Assembly (NCBI RefSeq): GCF_000959365.1
Contig: NZ_CP009555.1
Location: 186,001 to 250,000 of the forward strand
Length of the DNA: 64,000 bases
Direction: 5' to 3'
Source of the DNA: Burkholderia oklahomensis C6786
Lineage (GTDB): Bacteria; Pseudomonadota; Gammaproteobacteria; Burkholderiales; Burkholderiaceae
Shown one piece after another: positions 6,648-14,933 of this stretch (positions are counted from its first letter, which is position 1; each line of letters begins with the position of its first letter). The position numbers and the translations under genes were made by a program. The notes under the pieces were generated by a model. It searched no databases. It saw only the letters and a program-made list of their open reading frames with translations, and was not told where the DNA came from.

Positions 6648-8066
6648 ATGACGAACGAAACGAACGAAGAGAAGAGCCGCGCTGACGCGATGACGGACGA
6701 TGCAGCATTCGCTATGTACAGAGCTGCCGCAGAAAGTATCACAGGGCGCCCAACATTCGAGCAATGGAGCGCGGCGCTTGTGCGTGCCATCCTCGCCGCA
6801 TCCCCTGTCGAGCAGCACGAAGCAGCGCCGGCCAGTGCCACGGTACGCAGCGTTGAGCGCACTGTGCCGCAGGTCGCCACGTTCCAAGAGGCTATCAAAA
6901 ACGCCTACATTAAGCCGGAACATGAAGAAATTGGGCGCGAGTATTTCGGCCTTGGCTTCATGGCCGGCGCGCGGGCCGTTACGGATACCCCGAGCATCGC
7001 GCAGCACGCACCATCCGCCCAGCTCGAAGTCACGGGCAATGGGGCGGATGAGCGAACTGATGCTCTTTGTGATGGCGCGTATTGCGCCGGAGTGCATAAA
7101 GGGTTCCAGCTTGGCTATGACAACGACAACGAGGGGCTGCGCAAGGTACTAGAATCGCGCGCTGGTTATGTCAAAGTGCTGCGCGACACCCGCGCCCCTC
7201 GCACTGAGGTGGCGGGAGCGGTGCCGCAACCCATCGGGCCGCATGACGTGACCACCAGCGCGGGAGGACGAGGCTACATCGCCGAGTTCTTCGCGAAGCG
7301 CCTTTGCCGACACGACTTCGGCCGCTATATCGACGAACGGCTCGCCGCAGATTTTGCGTGCGCACTGGCGAAGTATCTGATGGAGCACGACACCTCTCCC
7401 TCCGTAGATGCAGCAGCAGCGCCGGCAGACGAGCGGGCGGCGTTCGAGGCATGGTGGATGCGCGACGTACCGGAATCGTATCGCGGCCTCGCATGCGTGA
7501 CGGGCAGTGACGGCAAGTACACCGCAGAGAAATGCGAAGGTGCTTGGGAGGTGTGGCAGGCGGCCCGCGCGGCAGCGTCGCAGCCCGCAGCGGAGCTGAC
7601 GCCGCGCGAGATCTCTGCGCTGCGCGAACTGAAGAAGCTCGGTGAACATCGGTACTTCGCCATTCGCTCCGCAATCGCCGAAGCATGGCCTATCGTCGAG
7701 CGGCTTGCCAGCCGCACCCCGCCCGCGCAATCCGCAGCGGCAGCGGGGCAAGAGGCGGTGGCGTGGGTCCGCAAGCATCCGGACACGGGAGAACTCTCGG
7801 GCGATTGGCTCTGGAATGACGTGATCGAGCAGTGCCGTAAGGACTCGGGAGTTTGGTTCCCGCTGGGCTTTCTCACCGCACCGCCCGCGCAGGTCGCCAC
7901 TCGGCAGAGGCTAACGGACGATTCGCAATGCGCGGCGAGATATAGGTTGATTCGCGCGGGTTTCGGTGATTTTGGCCCAGACGCCGATCTGCATAACGCA
8001 TTTGTAGATGGCGGAGAAAAGCTTGATGCGGCACTCGACGCTCTTCTCGAAGGAGCCAAGCAATGA
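6648..8066 (+). CDS. Phage hypothetical protein, modular (Ea22-like arrangement)
   Basis: A 472-residue soluble protein of unknown function made of short alpha-helical modules joined by alanine/proline-rich linkers. Recognisable modules are FEQWSAALVRAILAA near residue 40, FEAWWMRDVP through CEGAWEVWQAARAA at about 265-305, and a C-terminal WVRKHPDTGELSGDW segment. The 'FE.W... GAW..WQAA' module recurs in phage proteins of the Ea22/Ead type, which vary by shuffling such modules. It lies 14 bases after the previous gene, and its stop overlaps the next start (ATGA). Confidence 0.7.
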   Translation: MTNETNEEKSRADAMTDDAAFAMYRAAAESITGRPTFEQWSAALVRAILAASPVEQHEAAPASATVRSVERTVPQVATFQEAIKNAYIKPEHEEIGREYFGLGFMAGARAVTDTPSIAQHAPSAQLEVTGNGADERTDALCDGAYCAGVHKGFQLGYDNDNEGLRKVLESRAGYVKVLRDTRAPRTEVAGAVPQPIGPHDVTTSAGGRGYIAEFFAKRLCRHDFGRYIDERLAADFACALAKYLMEHDTSPSVDAAAAPADERAAFEAWWMRDVPESYRGLACVTGSDGKYTAEKCEGAWEVWQAARAAASQPAAELTPREISALRELKKLGEHRYFAIRSAIAEAWPIVERLASRTPPAQSAAAAGQEAVAWVRKHPDTGELSGDWLWNDVIEQCRKDSGVWFPLGFLTAPPAQVATRQRLTDDSQCAARYRLIRAGFGDFGPDADLHNAFVDGGEKLDAALDALLEGAKQ

Positions 8067-8221
8067 GTTCGTGGGCTGCATTTTGGTTGTGCTGCGCGGT
8101 GTTTATCGCCTGCGATACCTACCTCTATGCCAAGGGGCACGACACGTTCCTGTGGCAGCACAAAACCGCCGAAGAAAAACAAATTCAAAAACACCAAGCA
8201 GAAGGAACCAACCATGAATAA
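8063..8221 (+). CDS. Small membrane protein (52 aa)
   Basis: A 52-residue protein with a hydrophobic N-terminal segment (about residues 3-21, SWAAFWLCCAVFIACDTYL) and a charged tail rich in Lys, Gln and His. The ATG overlaps the TGA of the modular protein, and the TAA overlaps the next gene's start region by eight bases, so expression is probably coupled. Cysteines 10, 11 and 17 lie in the hydrophobic stretch. Function unknown. Confidence 0.6.
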   Translation: MSSWAAFWLCCAVFIACDTYLYAKGHDTFLWQHKTAEEKQIQKHQAEGTNHE

Positions 8222-8453
8222 GACGCAACTTGGAATCGCGCGCAGCAGAGTGCATCCGAATTGGAGAATGCGCCCCCATCCGTGGGTGGACATGAACACG
8301 CTCAAGCCGAAGTACAGCGTGCAGGCTTACGAGCCGGATCTGAAGAAGTGGGCGCACGTCTACAACGGCGAAACGAATAAGGCTTTTTTCTTCGAGTCCA
8401 CTGAAGCGGCGGCTTCATTTATCAAGGAATTGCAGGGAGCCAATCAGTCATGA
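8214..8453 (+). CDS. Hypothetical small protein (79 aa)
   Basis: A 79-residue soluble protein. The middle (YSVQAYEPDLKKWAHVYNGE) reads like a small beta sheet and the end (FESTEAAASFIKELQG) like a helix, a layout seen in many phage accessory proteins. The start ATG at 8214 follows AGAAGGAACCAACC. It overlaps its neighbours at both ends. Function unknown. Confidence 0.65.
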   Translation: MNKTQLGIARSRVHPNWRMRPHPWVDMNTLKPKYSVQAYEPDLKKWAHVYNGETNKAFFFESTEAAASFIKELQGANQS

Positions 8454-8710
8454 ACTGCAACTGCATCAGTGAAATCGAGATGAAGCTCGCCAAGCGATAT
8501 ACCGAAGAACTCGGCGAGGACGCAACGGCAGATTGCCAGTCCTCAGGGTTTGCAATGAGCGTCAACTCGATCCGTGTGATCCACAAAACCGAATTCAAGA
8601 TTGCGGCTCAGGCGAAAGGCTTCACGCGCGGAAAGCTCGTTCCAGTGCTGGCGAGCTACTGCCCGTTTTGCGGAAAGCCGACTGCCGAGGAAGGAACCAA
8701 GCATGAATAA
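8450..8710 (+). CDS. Hypothetical zinc-ribbon-like small protein (86 aa)
   Basis: An 86-residue protein with a CNC pair at residues 3-5 and a CPFCGKP knuckle near residue 72, which may together bind one metal ion as a split zinc ribbon. The body is helical. ATGA overlaps link it to the genes on both sides. Similar CPFCGKP-ending proteins are common in phages, but no function is established. Confidence 0.7.
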   Translation: MNCNCISEIEMKLAKRYTEELGEDATADCQSSGFAMSVNSIRVIHKTEFKIAAQAKGFTRGKLVPVLASYCPFCGKPTAEEGTKHE

Positions 8711-8987
8711 GACGCTGACGGAGGCGCAGATCAACCGGCGCTGGGTCGAGATCTTGATCGAGACCTTGAGCCTTGAAAAGCCCACTACGATCGGGCCTAA
8801 CGACGCATCGTGTTTCGTGAACGCGCTTCGCGGAATTCTCGCCGCTCAGCAGCCGGAGCCGCGCGCCGAGGCTACTGACTTGAACACTCCATGTGCCGGA
8901 TGCTCGACGCCTCGCGCATGTCAGTACGACGGTTGCCGAATCGTGGATGAAGCGCGCGGAGCCCGCACTCAAGGGAGCCGCACGTGA
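8703..8987 (+). CDS. Hypothetical small cysteine-containing protein (94 aa)
   Basis: A 94-residue protein. The N-terminal two thirds are helical (QINRRWVEILIETLSLEKPT). The C-terminal third holds four cysteines, CAGCSTPRAC followed by C in DGCRIV, perhaps a small metal site. The ATG at 8703 lies in the end of the previous gene, and the stop overlaps the GTG of the DUF5131 gene. Function unknown. Confidence 0.6.
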   Translation: MNKTLTEAQINRRWVEILIETLSLEKPTTIGPNDASCFVNALRGILAAQQPEPRAEATDLNTPCAGCSTPRACQYDGCRIVDEARGARTQGSRT

Positions 8988-10027
8988 GCGAAAAAACAAG
9001 TATCGAGTGGTGTGATTCTACGTGGAATCCATGGGAAGGCTGTCAGAAGGTCGGCCCCGGCTGCGACCACTGCTACGCTGAAGCGCGCAACACGCGTTTC
9101 GGTGGCGGCAAGCCCGTCAACTGGGGACCGGGCGCGCCGCGTCGCCGCACGTCGCCGGCGAACTGGCGCAAGCCGCTCGCGTGGAATGCGGCGCACGACG
9201 AGTTCTTCGCCGCGCACGGGCGGCGCCAGCGCGTGTTCTGCGCGTCGCTCGCCGACGTGTTCGACAATGCAGTCGACCCGGCGTGGCGCCGCGACCTGTT
9301 CGACCTTATTGTCGACACGCCGAATCTCGACTGGCTCTTGCTCACGAAGCGCGTTGGAAACGTTCAGCGGATGGTTCAAGCGGCAACCCTATGCGACTTT
9401 CTTCCGTCGAACGTCTGGCTCGGCGCGACGATCGTCAACCAGGCCGAAGCGGATCGCGACATCCCGAAGCTGCTCGCGACGCCAGCACGCGTGCGCTTCC
9501 TGTCGATGGAGCCGCTGCTCGGGCCCGTCGATCTGCGGTTTCACATCTTCAGCGAGCCAACAGGAAACTGGCGCACGCACGAAGGCAAGCGCCAATTCGA
9601 ATGTCGCCGGCCCGATGATGGCGGCCTACACTGGGTGATCGTCGGCGGCGAAAGCGGCCCCGGCGCGCGGCCGATGCATCCAAATTGGGCGCGTGATCTG
9701 CGCGGCCAGTGTGCGGACGCAGGCGTGCCATTCCTGTTCAAGCAATGGGGTGAATGGCACACAGACGCCTTTCTGATGAGCAGCGGCGAGCCGGTGTTTC
9801 GCCAGTTCGACTCCTTCCAACAGTGGGTCAACAAGGCGTCGACGTGGGTGAATGGCGGGATCTGCCTGGATCGACACGGCGACGAACTGCGCAATGGAGG
9901 CGACTTCATGCGCGCGCGTGATGCAGGCAACTTCCCCGTCACCGTCATGCATCGAACCGGTAAGCGCGCCGCCGGCCGCCTGCTCGACGGCCGCACGCAC
10001 GATGAATTCCCGGGGAGCACGATGTGA
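8984..10027 (+). CDS. Phage Gp37/Gp68 family protein (DUF5131)
   Basis: A 347-residue member of the phage Gp37/Gp68 (DUF5131) family. The N-terminus SIEWCDSTWNPWEGC is diagnostic, and a three-cysteine motif follows (Cys20, Cys27, Cys30 in GCQKVGPGCDHCYAE) that resembles a radical-SAM iron-sulfur site. WVIVGGESGPGARPMHPNWA near residue 210 is a second family hallmark. Family members often occur beside a partner called TcmP (three-Cys-motif partner); none is visible here. The biochemical activity is not established. It starts with GTG, overlapping the upstream stop, and ends the operon. Confidence 0.9.
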   Translation: MSEKTSIEWCDSTWNPWEGCQKVGPGCDHCYAEARNTRFGGGKPVNWGPGAPRRRTSPANWRKPLAWNAAHDEFFAAHGRRQRVFCASLADVFDNAVDPAWRRDLFDLIVDTPNLDWLLLTKRVGNVQRMVQAATLCDFLPSNVWLGATIVNQAEADRDIPKLLATPARVRFLSMEPLLGPVDLRFHIFSEPTGNWRTHEGKRQFECRRPDDGGLHWVIVGGESGPGARPMHPNWARDLRGQCADAGVPFLFKQWGEWHTDAFLMSSGEPVFRQFDSFQQWVNKASTWVNGGICLDRHGDELRNGGDFMRARDAGNFPVTVMHRTGKRAAGRLLDGRTHDEFPGSTM

Positions 10028-10040
10028 GTCCGGCCGTTGG

Positions 10041-10263
10041 CTACGTCTTGAGGCCGCCCCCCCCAACCAGTGAAAGGCAGTGTTGCATCCACAAATCGCT
10101 TGTGTGCTCGAACCACTTCGGCCGCTTGCGCCAACAGACGCTGATGGTCTAACTCTTTCTCGCCTCGAAAGATCGCCAGCATTTCCGCTTCATGCCGTTC
10201 ACGCAATTCGATATAGGCCTTATGTGCCGCCTGAAACTCCTCGCGCTGCTCTGGAGTATGCAT
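10041..10263 (-). pseudogene. Small hypothetical gene interrupted by a one-base insertion in a G8 run
   Basis: The minus-strand frame starts at ATG 10263 (MHTPEQREEFQAAHKAYIEL) after GGGGGGC and reads a plausible helical protein up to a run of eight G (the C run at plus positions 10057-10064). As written, the frame then continues antisense through the whole DUF5131 gene. With seven G it would end GWGGGLKT and stop at 10041, giving 73 residues that finish 14 bases from the DUF5131 stop. That strongly suggests a one-base slippage or sequencing error. Function unknown. Confidence 0.6.
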
Positions 10264-10353
10264 GTCGCCCCCCGTTTTAGGTTGCCCCCTAGCATGAAAG
10301 AACACCCCCACACTATTCACGGGCACCGATGGTGCGTGCCATCCTCGACGGCC

Positions 10354-10455
10354 TCAGCGCATGCCGGCCAGCCCGCGCGGGCCGAGCGCATCCGCGTCGC
10401 ACTCTATCGCCTCAACTTCTATGTTGTAGCCGCGGAATGCTAGCCGTTCAAGCAT
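10354..10455 (-). CDS. Possible very small protein (33 aa)
   Basis: A 33-codon frame beginning MLERLAFRGYNIEVEAIECD, starting 10 bases after the stop of the 10465-10674 gene on the same strand with GAGCGAGCGCC before it. The size, spacing and acidic middle are plausible for an operon member, but there is no family match. Confidence 0.4.
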   Translation of the reverse strand: MLERLAFRGYNIEVEAIECDADALGPRGLAGMR

Positions 10456-10464
10456 GGCGCTCGC

Positions 10465-10674
10465 TCAACCGTATCGCGCGAGCCATTCAACGGCGAACGA
10501 CCGCGCCCGTTCGACGGCCGCCTCTTCGGTTTCGTACGTCCCGAGATTTTTGAACGACGCTTCCGGGTTGTAGCCGATGTAAGTGAACGTCACCTGTGCG
10601 GCGAACTGGCCGTCTTCGGTCCCGCGTGGCGCGCAGTCGACGTGGTAGCCGCGCATCGTAAACAAACGCTTCAT
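10465..10674 (-). CDS. Hypothetical small protein (69 aa)
   Basis: A 69-residue protein. Its first half reads as beta strands (FTMRGYHVDCAPRG, QFAAQVTFTYIGYN) and its second half as a helix with EEAAVERARSFAVEWLARYG. Compact proteins of this shape are common in Burkholderia phages and islands, with no assigned role. It sits in a minus-strand set of small genes between the DUF5131 gene and the integrase. The ribosome site is weak. Confidence 0.6.
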   Translation of the reverse strand: MKRLFTMRGYHVDCAPRGTEDGQFAAQVTFTYIGYNPEASFKNLGTYETEEAAVERARSFAVEWLARYG

Positions 10675-10755
10675 TTGAGTCAGATCGTGAAACTAACCGA
10701 GGCAATCGTAGCACTCCCGGGTTTCATGAGTCTGACGGCTCGCCACGCCTCAGCG

Positions 10756-10980
10756 TCAATGCTGAATCGAATTCACGGCCAGCCATACGCGGGACGCATT
10801 CTCGCCCGCCAGGACACGAGCAAATGCAGCCCCGCACGTCGAGCACTCGTAGTGCTCTTCCCGACATTCGCCTTGGAACACACCGGCGCCGACCATCACA
10901 AGATGCTTCGACTTGACGATCGATGGTTGCCCGTGAAGTTCGGTGCACTCAGCGCACAGCTTGATCGTCTCAAGATCCAC
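10756..10980 (-). CDS. Hypothetical zinc-ribbon-like protein (74 aa)
   Basis: A 74-residue protein with cysteine pairs CAEC (residues 9-12) and CSTCG (about 46-50), plus a single Cys before the second pair (GECREEHYECSTCG). This fits a small zinc-binding domain. The start is set at the GTG at 10980 because GGGGGT lies five bases before it; a longer frame to 11154 runs over the promoter area of the divergent HTH gene. Function unknown. Confidence 0.6.
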   Translation of the reverse strand: MDLETIKLCAECTELHGQPSIVKSKHLVMVGAGVFQGECREEHYECSTCGAAFARVLAGENASRVWLAVNSIQH

Positions 10981-11025
10981 GACTACCCCCGTACTTTTTG
11001 AATTCGAATTGCAAGGAATCCTAGC

Positions 11026-11403
11026 ATGCACGATTTCGCGATAACGCCTGGCCGTTCGGACAACGAGGTCAATGAAGAAATCGCGCTCACGCTTCATCAG
11101 GTGGCCGAACGCCTCCAACTGTCCTATAGCACGGTATTCGCGATGCGGCATCAAATTGGATTTCGCCTTCCCGGTTCACGCCTCTGGCGCGTCTGGCCGT
11201 CTCGACTTGCCGGACTTGGAGAAAAGCGCAACAATCTGACCCGGCTATCGCTGCGGGTCGGTGGAGAAACTGAATGCCCATCCGCAAAGATAAAAAATCC
11301 GGTATCTGGCACCTCGATATCTGCCCGCCAAGCGGCGCGAGAATTAGACGCTCTACTGAAACCCGCGATCGAAAGGCGGCGCAGGAGTATCACGACCGAC
11401 TAA
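11026..11403 (+). CDS. HTH DNA-binding protein, excisionase-like
   Basis: A 125-residue protein whose residues 22-63 (LTLHQVAERLQLSYSTVFAM ... GSRLWRVWPSRLAGL) form a MerR/Xis-type winged helix, as in excisionases and small phage regulators. It stands immediately upstream of the integrase and overlaps its start by 130 bases in another frame. The C-terminal ISARQAARELDALLKPAIER is read from integrase-coding DNA. It probably directs excision or controls integrase expression. Whether the whole C-terminus is functional is uncertain. Confidence 0.7.
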   Translation: MHDFAITPGRSDNEVNEEIALTLHQVAERLQLSYSTVFAMRHQIGFRLPGSRLWRVWPSRLAGLGEKRNNLTRLSLRVGGETECPSAKIKNPVSGTSISARQAARELDALLKPAIERRRRSITTD

Positions 11404-12353
11404 AAGCCGAGCTGTGGAGACAGGACAAGCTCGGCGAAAAGGCCGATCGTACTTTCGAGGAAGCTGCCGTTAGGTTCCTTCAGCAGTGCGTCGGACAACG
11501 CGACTACGCCGGGAAGCTCCGGCATGTGCTGTATTGGCGGGAGCAGTTCGGCGCGACGCCAGTTCGACTGCTGACGGCCGAGCGCATTTTCGATGCTCTA
11601 CCTACGCACAAGATGGTGAACGGCAAGCCTGCACGACCGCTCGCGCCCGGGACACGCAACAGGTACATCAACACTATCCGACGCTTGCTGAACTTGTGCG
11701 TTGAGTGGGAATGGCTCGGCCGCACGCCGAAGCTTCGCCGCTTTGAGGAGCCGGATGTGCGCGTGCGTTGGGAAACGCCGGAGGTCATCATGACGATGAT
11801 CAACGCGTTGCGCTTACCGTGGATGCGCGACGCGGCGATCGTCGCAGTGGCAACCGGAATGCGCGAATCGGAATTGTTTGGTTTGAGGGTTTCGCAGATC
11901 GATCTCGCTCAACGCAACGCGTGGATCACGCACGCCGAAGCGAAGTCGAAGCGGGCTCGAGCTGTGCCGCTCAATCAGGACGCGATTAGCGTGCTGGAGC
12001 AGCGCATGCGTACCGCTACGGACCTCGTATTCACGCGAGAGTACACACGCGGAGACGGACCACCCAAGCTGATTCGGCAAATCGACAAGCGCGACTTCGC
12101 GCGTGCATGTCGGGTGGCCGGAATGGTCGACTTCCACTGGCACGATCTGCGGCACACCTGGGCGAGCTGGCATGTGCAGCGCGGCACGCCGCTGATGGTG
12201 CTAAAGGAGTTAGGTGGCTGGGAAACGATCGCGATGGTGCAAAAGTATGCGCACCTCGCGCCAAGCCACCTCGCCCAGCACGCCGACACTGTCAAGTTTC
12301 TGTCAATGTCGGCCGAGCAGTCGGAAGAACCGCCGCAGTCGGAAGCGGCATAA
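11274..12353 (+). CDS. Tyrosine-type site-specific integrase
   Basis: A 359-residue phage integrase. The catalytic set is visible: Arg197 (ATGMRESELFGLR), Lys224 or nearby (HAEAKSKRARAVPL), His290 and Arg293 (FHWHDLRHTWASW), Trp316 (LGGWE) and the nucleophile Tyr325 (MVQKYAHLAPSHLAQH). An N-terminal SAM-like DNA-binding domain occupies about 55-145. The gene ends 26 bases before the 3' end of the tRNA-Arg gene, so this is the integrase that placed the island there. The start ATG lies within the overlapping HTH gene. Confidence 0.95.
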   Translation: MPIRKDKKSGIWHLDICPPSGARIRRSTETRDRKAAQEYHDRLKAELWRQDKLGEKADRTFEEAAVRFLQQCVGQRDYAGKLRHVLYWREQFGATPVRLLTAERIFDALPTHKMVNGKPARPLAPGTRNRYINTIRRLLNLCVEWEWLGRTPKLRRFEEPDVRVRWETPEVIMTMINALRLPWMRDAAIVAVATGMRESELFGLRVSQIDLAQRNAWITHAEAKSKRARAVPLNQDAISVLEQRMRTATDLVFTREYTRGDGPPKLIRQIDKRDFARACRVAGMVDFHWHDLRHTWASWHVQRGTPLMVLKELGGWETIAMVQKYAHLAPSHLAQHADTVKFLSMSAEQSEEPPQSEAA

Positions 12354-12378
12354 GCGGTTGATGCAAAAAGATTATTTC

Positions 12379-12455
12379 TGGCCCGCCCTACACGATTCGA
12401 ACGTGTGACCTACGGCTTAGAAGGCCGTTGCTCTATCCGACTGAGCTAAGGGCGG
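12379..12455 (-). tRNA. tRNA-Arg (UCU), integration site of the island
   Basis: A complete cloverleaf: acceptor CCGCCCT paired with AGGGCGG, D arm GCTC/GAGC, anticodon stem ACGGC/GCCGT with loop CTTCTAA (anticodon TCT), T-arm ACACG/CGTGT with TTCGAAT, discriminator G and encoded CCA (12379-12381). Its 3' end faces the integrase, so the 3' part of the gene should form attR. The gene is intact, so the incoming element restored it. Confidence 0.97.
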
Positions 12456-12580
12456 TCGAGGAGGAGGAAGATGGCGGCAAGCGTCGCCTATCTCAGCGAT
12501 GCGGGAGGCTGCCGAAATGTTCCGACAGCCATGACAGCATCCCACAGTAAGCCCGGCAAAAACCGAGCCGGGAATTATAC

Positions 12581-12605
12581 CCGATCGCTTCCTGAAAGCG
12601 ATCGG
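12581..12605 (-). terminator. Hairpin downstream of uppP, with a TATAAT box
   Basis: A 10-bp stem CCGATCGCTT/AAGCGATCGG with a 5-base loop, 17 bases past the uppP stop. There is no T run. Instead GGGTATAATT follows on the minus strand, a possible -10 box for the tRNA-Arg gene about 120 bases further on. A second stem, CCCGGC/GCCGGG, follows. Confidence 0.4.
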
Positions 12606-12621
12606 AAACGCCAATCGCGCA

Positions 12622-13452
12622 TCAAACCGGCTGTGTGTGGACCATGAACCAGCCGAGGCAGAAAAGGCCCGCGAGCACGCAGTACAAGCCGAACGAAGCA
12701 AGTCGCCCGCGCCCTTCGAAATAACGCATCAGAAACCGCACGCTCAGATACGCGGCGATCGCGGTCAACACGCCTCCCAGCAGCGCGTCGGCGAGTTGAT
12801 CCGGCGCGTGGAAGAGCTTCGGCAATTCGAGCAGCCCCGCCGCGAAGATGATCGGCGTGCCGAGCAGAAACGAGAACTCCGCCGCCTTCTCCGCCGTGAG
12901 CCCTGCCGCGTTGCCGGCGATCATCGTCAGACCGCTGCGCGAAAAGCCCGGAATCAGCGCGCCGATCTGCGCGAGGCCGACGAAAAACGCCTGCTTGAAG
13001 GTCAGCTTCTCGGGCGGACGATGCGCGCGCGCGCGCTGGATGCGGTCGCCGAGCCACAGCAGGACGCCGTTGACGATCAGCGCGAACGCGACGATACGCA
13101 AATCGTGAAACACCCGCTCGATGCGCTTTTCGAGCAGCAGCCCGACGAGCCCCGCCGGAATCGTGCCGATGATGAGCGCCCACATCAGATGGCCCTCGTC
13201 GTTCTTGCGCCCGTTCAGCGACGCGAAGAAGCCGGCGATCAGCGCGACCCACCGCTCGCGGAAGTACCACAGCAGCGCGAACGCGGTGCCGAGGTGCAAT
13301 GCGACGAGGAAGGGCAGCAATTGCGGCGCGTGCTTGTCGATGTGCATGCCGACAAGCGCGGGCACGAGGAGCGTGTGCCCCAAGCTGCTGACAGGAAAGA
13401 GTTCGGTGACGCCCTGCAGGACGCTCAGAAATACCAGAAACCAGAGGCTCAC
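12622..13452 (-). CDS. uppP: Undecaprenyl-diphosphatase (UppP/BacA)
   Basis: A 276-residue integral membrane enzyme that removes a phosphate from undecaprenyl pyrophosphate to recycle the lipid carrier of peptidoglycan and other envelope polymers; overproduction gives bacitracin resistance in many bacteria. The two active-site stretches are present: [11 protein letters not shown] (Glu17, His26) and PGFSRSG (about 168-174, with Arg172). Length and hydrophobic pattern match the family. It is transcribed toward the tRNA-Arg gene. Confidence 0.97.
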   Translation of the reverse strand: MSLWFLVFLSVLQGVTELFPVSSLGHTLLVPALVGMHIDKHAPQLLPFLVALHLGTAFALLWYFRERWVALIAGFFASLNGRKNDEGHLMWALIIGTIPAGLVGLLLEKRIERVFHDLRIVAFALIVNGVLLWLGDRIQRARAHRPPEKLTFKQAFFVGLAQIGALIPGFSRSGLTMIAGNAAGLTAEKAAEFSFLLGTPIIFAAGLLELPKLFHAPDQLADALLGGVLTAIAAYLSVRFLMRYFEGRGRLASFGLYCVLAGLFCLGWFMVHTQPV

Positions 13453-13697
13453 GCGTCGGTCCTTTTATCGGAGAGGGTTAAGCGAGGAGAACTGACGGGA
13501 ACGGCGTCGTGCAGATCGCCGCGCCGCCCGAAAAAACCGCGCCCCGATTATGCCGAGCGAGAATGACCGCGCCAAGGCGTTTGGCGCGAATCGGGCATCT
13601 GGCTAACAGCCAGATACATTTTTAATACGATTGAAAGCTGGAGCGAAAGCGAACCGCCGCAGATTGCAACAATGCTTTCAGAGCGAAAAGCGGCGAA

Positions 13698-13784
13698 TCA
13701 GCGGCCGACTTTGTAGAAGAACAGCACGGTGCTGCCGGTGAACATGCCGAACAGCGTGAGGGCCATTGCAGTTGCCAGATCCAT
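13698..13784 (-). CDS. Very small membrane protein (28 aa)
   Basis: A 28-codon gene beginning MDLATAMALTLFGMFTGSTV, a single hydrophobic helix with a basic end (KVGR). A strong ribosome site, AAGGAGCGAAC, stands right before the ATG, which is the main support for a gene this short. It has the look of single-helix accessory subunits of membrane complexes, but no partner is nearby. Confidence 0.55.
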   Translation of the reverse strand: MDLATAMALTLFGMFTGSTVLFFYKVGR

Positions 13785-14001
13785 GTTCGCTCCTTATTGG
13801 GTACAGATCCGGTGCTTTAAGAATGACCGGTTTGCGTCATTGTCCTTACAGCTTGCCATTTTTGACATTCTCGATTTCCCGCATGCGCGATTTCCCTTAG
13901 CTGTCCGCGCGTCACCTGCCGCGCCGCCCTGCGCGCACAAGCCCGCAACGATTCCGCTATCCTTGGCGGCCCTACCCTAAAGAACGTCGACGCCTGCCGC
14001 C

Positions 14002-14910
14002 ATGCCCTCTTTCCAGAACCAGGACATCCTCGAACTCATCGACGGCGCGTCGCTCGCGCGCATCGCGCCCCAAGCGGGCGGACGACTCCTGTCGTGGAGC
14101 ATCGACGGTGCAAGCATCGTCTTCTGGCCGGAATCCGCCGACTGGTCCCTCCCCGCGAAGATCCGCGGCGGCAATCCGCTGCTGTTCCCGTTTCTCGGCC
14201 GCCACCGCGTCGATGGACGGATCGGCTTCTGGCGCGACGGCGCAGGCGTCGTCCGCGAACTGCCGATGCACGGCTTCGCGCGCGATCTGCCGTTCGACGC
14301 GCAAGTCGACGCCGACGGCCGCGGCGTCACACTGACGCTCGAAAGCAGCGAGCGCACGCGCGCCGGCTTTCCGTTCGAATTCCGTTTCGCCGCGCGCTAT
14401 CGGCTCGTCGACAAGCGCACGCTCGAAGTCGAGCTGACCACGACCAACCTCGGGAACACGCCGCTGCCGCACTATGCGGGCCATCATTTCTATTTCGCGC
14501 TGCCGCACGCCGAACGCGCGTCGACGGTGCTCGAACTGCCGCCGACGCAGCAACGCCGTCAACTGGACGACGGCTCGATCAGCGCGCCCGAGGCCGGCCT
14601 GCCGCGCCACACGCTCGATGATCCGAGCATCCTCGACCGCTTCCACTGCCTCGACGGCGTGCCCGCCGAGCCGGTGCGCGTGCTGATGCCCGGCCGCCGC
14701 CACGCGATCGAGATCGACCTGAACCGCCCGGGCTCGGTGCCGTGGTACGCGGTGACGACGTGGACCGAAGCGCCGGGATCGGATTTCTATTGCGTCGAGC
14801 CGTGGCTTGGCCTGCCGGACGCGATCCACAACGGCCTCGGCCTGCGTCACGTCGCGCCGGGCGCAACCGAAACCGCGGCGCTGCGCATCCGCGTGACGCC
14901 GCTCGCGTAA
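14002..14910 (+). CDS. Aldose 1-epimerase family protein (mutarotase-like)
   Basis: A 302-residue protein of the galactose-mutarotase-like fold, expected to interconvert alpha and beta anomers of a hexose or hexose phosphate in the cytoplasm. Support comes from the family length, the repeated beta-sandwich pattern, RGGNPLLFPFLGR near residue 55, and HYAGHHFYFALPHAER near 157 carrying the catalytic-type histidines. The acid/base Glu is probably in the C-terminal FYCVEPWLGLPDAIHNG. The sugar substrate is not determined. Confidence 0.85.
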   Translation: MPSFQNQDILELIDGASLARIAPQAGGRLLSWSIDGASIVFWPESADWSLPAKIRGGNPLLFPFLGRHRVDGRIGFWRDGAGVVRELPMHGFARDLPFDAQVDADGRGVTLTLESSERTRAGFPFEFRFAARYRLVDKRTLEVELTTTNLGNTPLPHYAGHHFYFALPHAERASTVLELPPTQQRRQLDDGSISAPEAGLPRHTLDDPSILDRFHCLDGVPAEPVRVLMPGRRHAIEIDLNRPGSVPWYAVTTWTEAPGSDFYCVEPWLGLPDAIHNGLGLRHVAPGATETAALRIRVTPLA

Positions 14911-14933
14911 CGCCGCGCACCACGCTCGACCAG

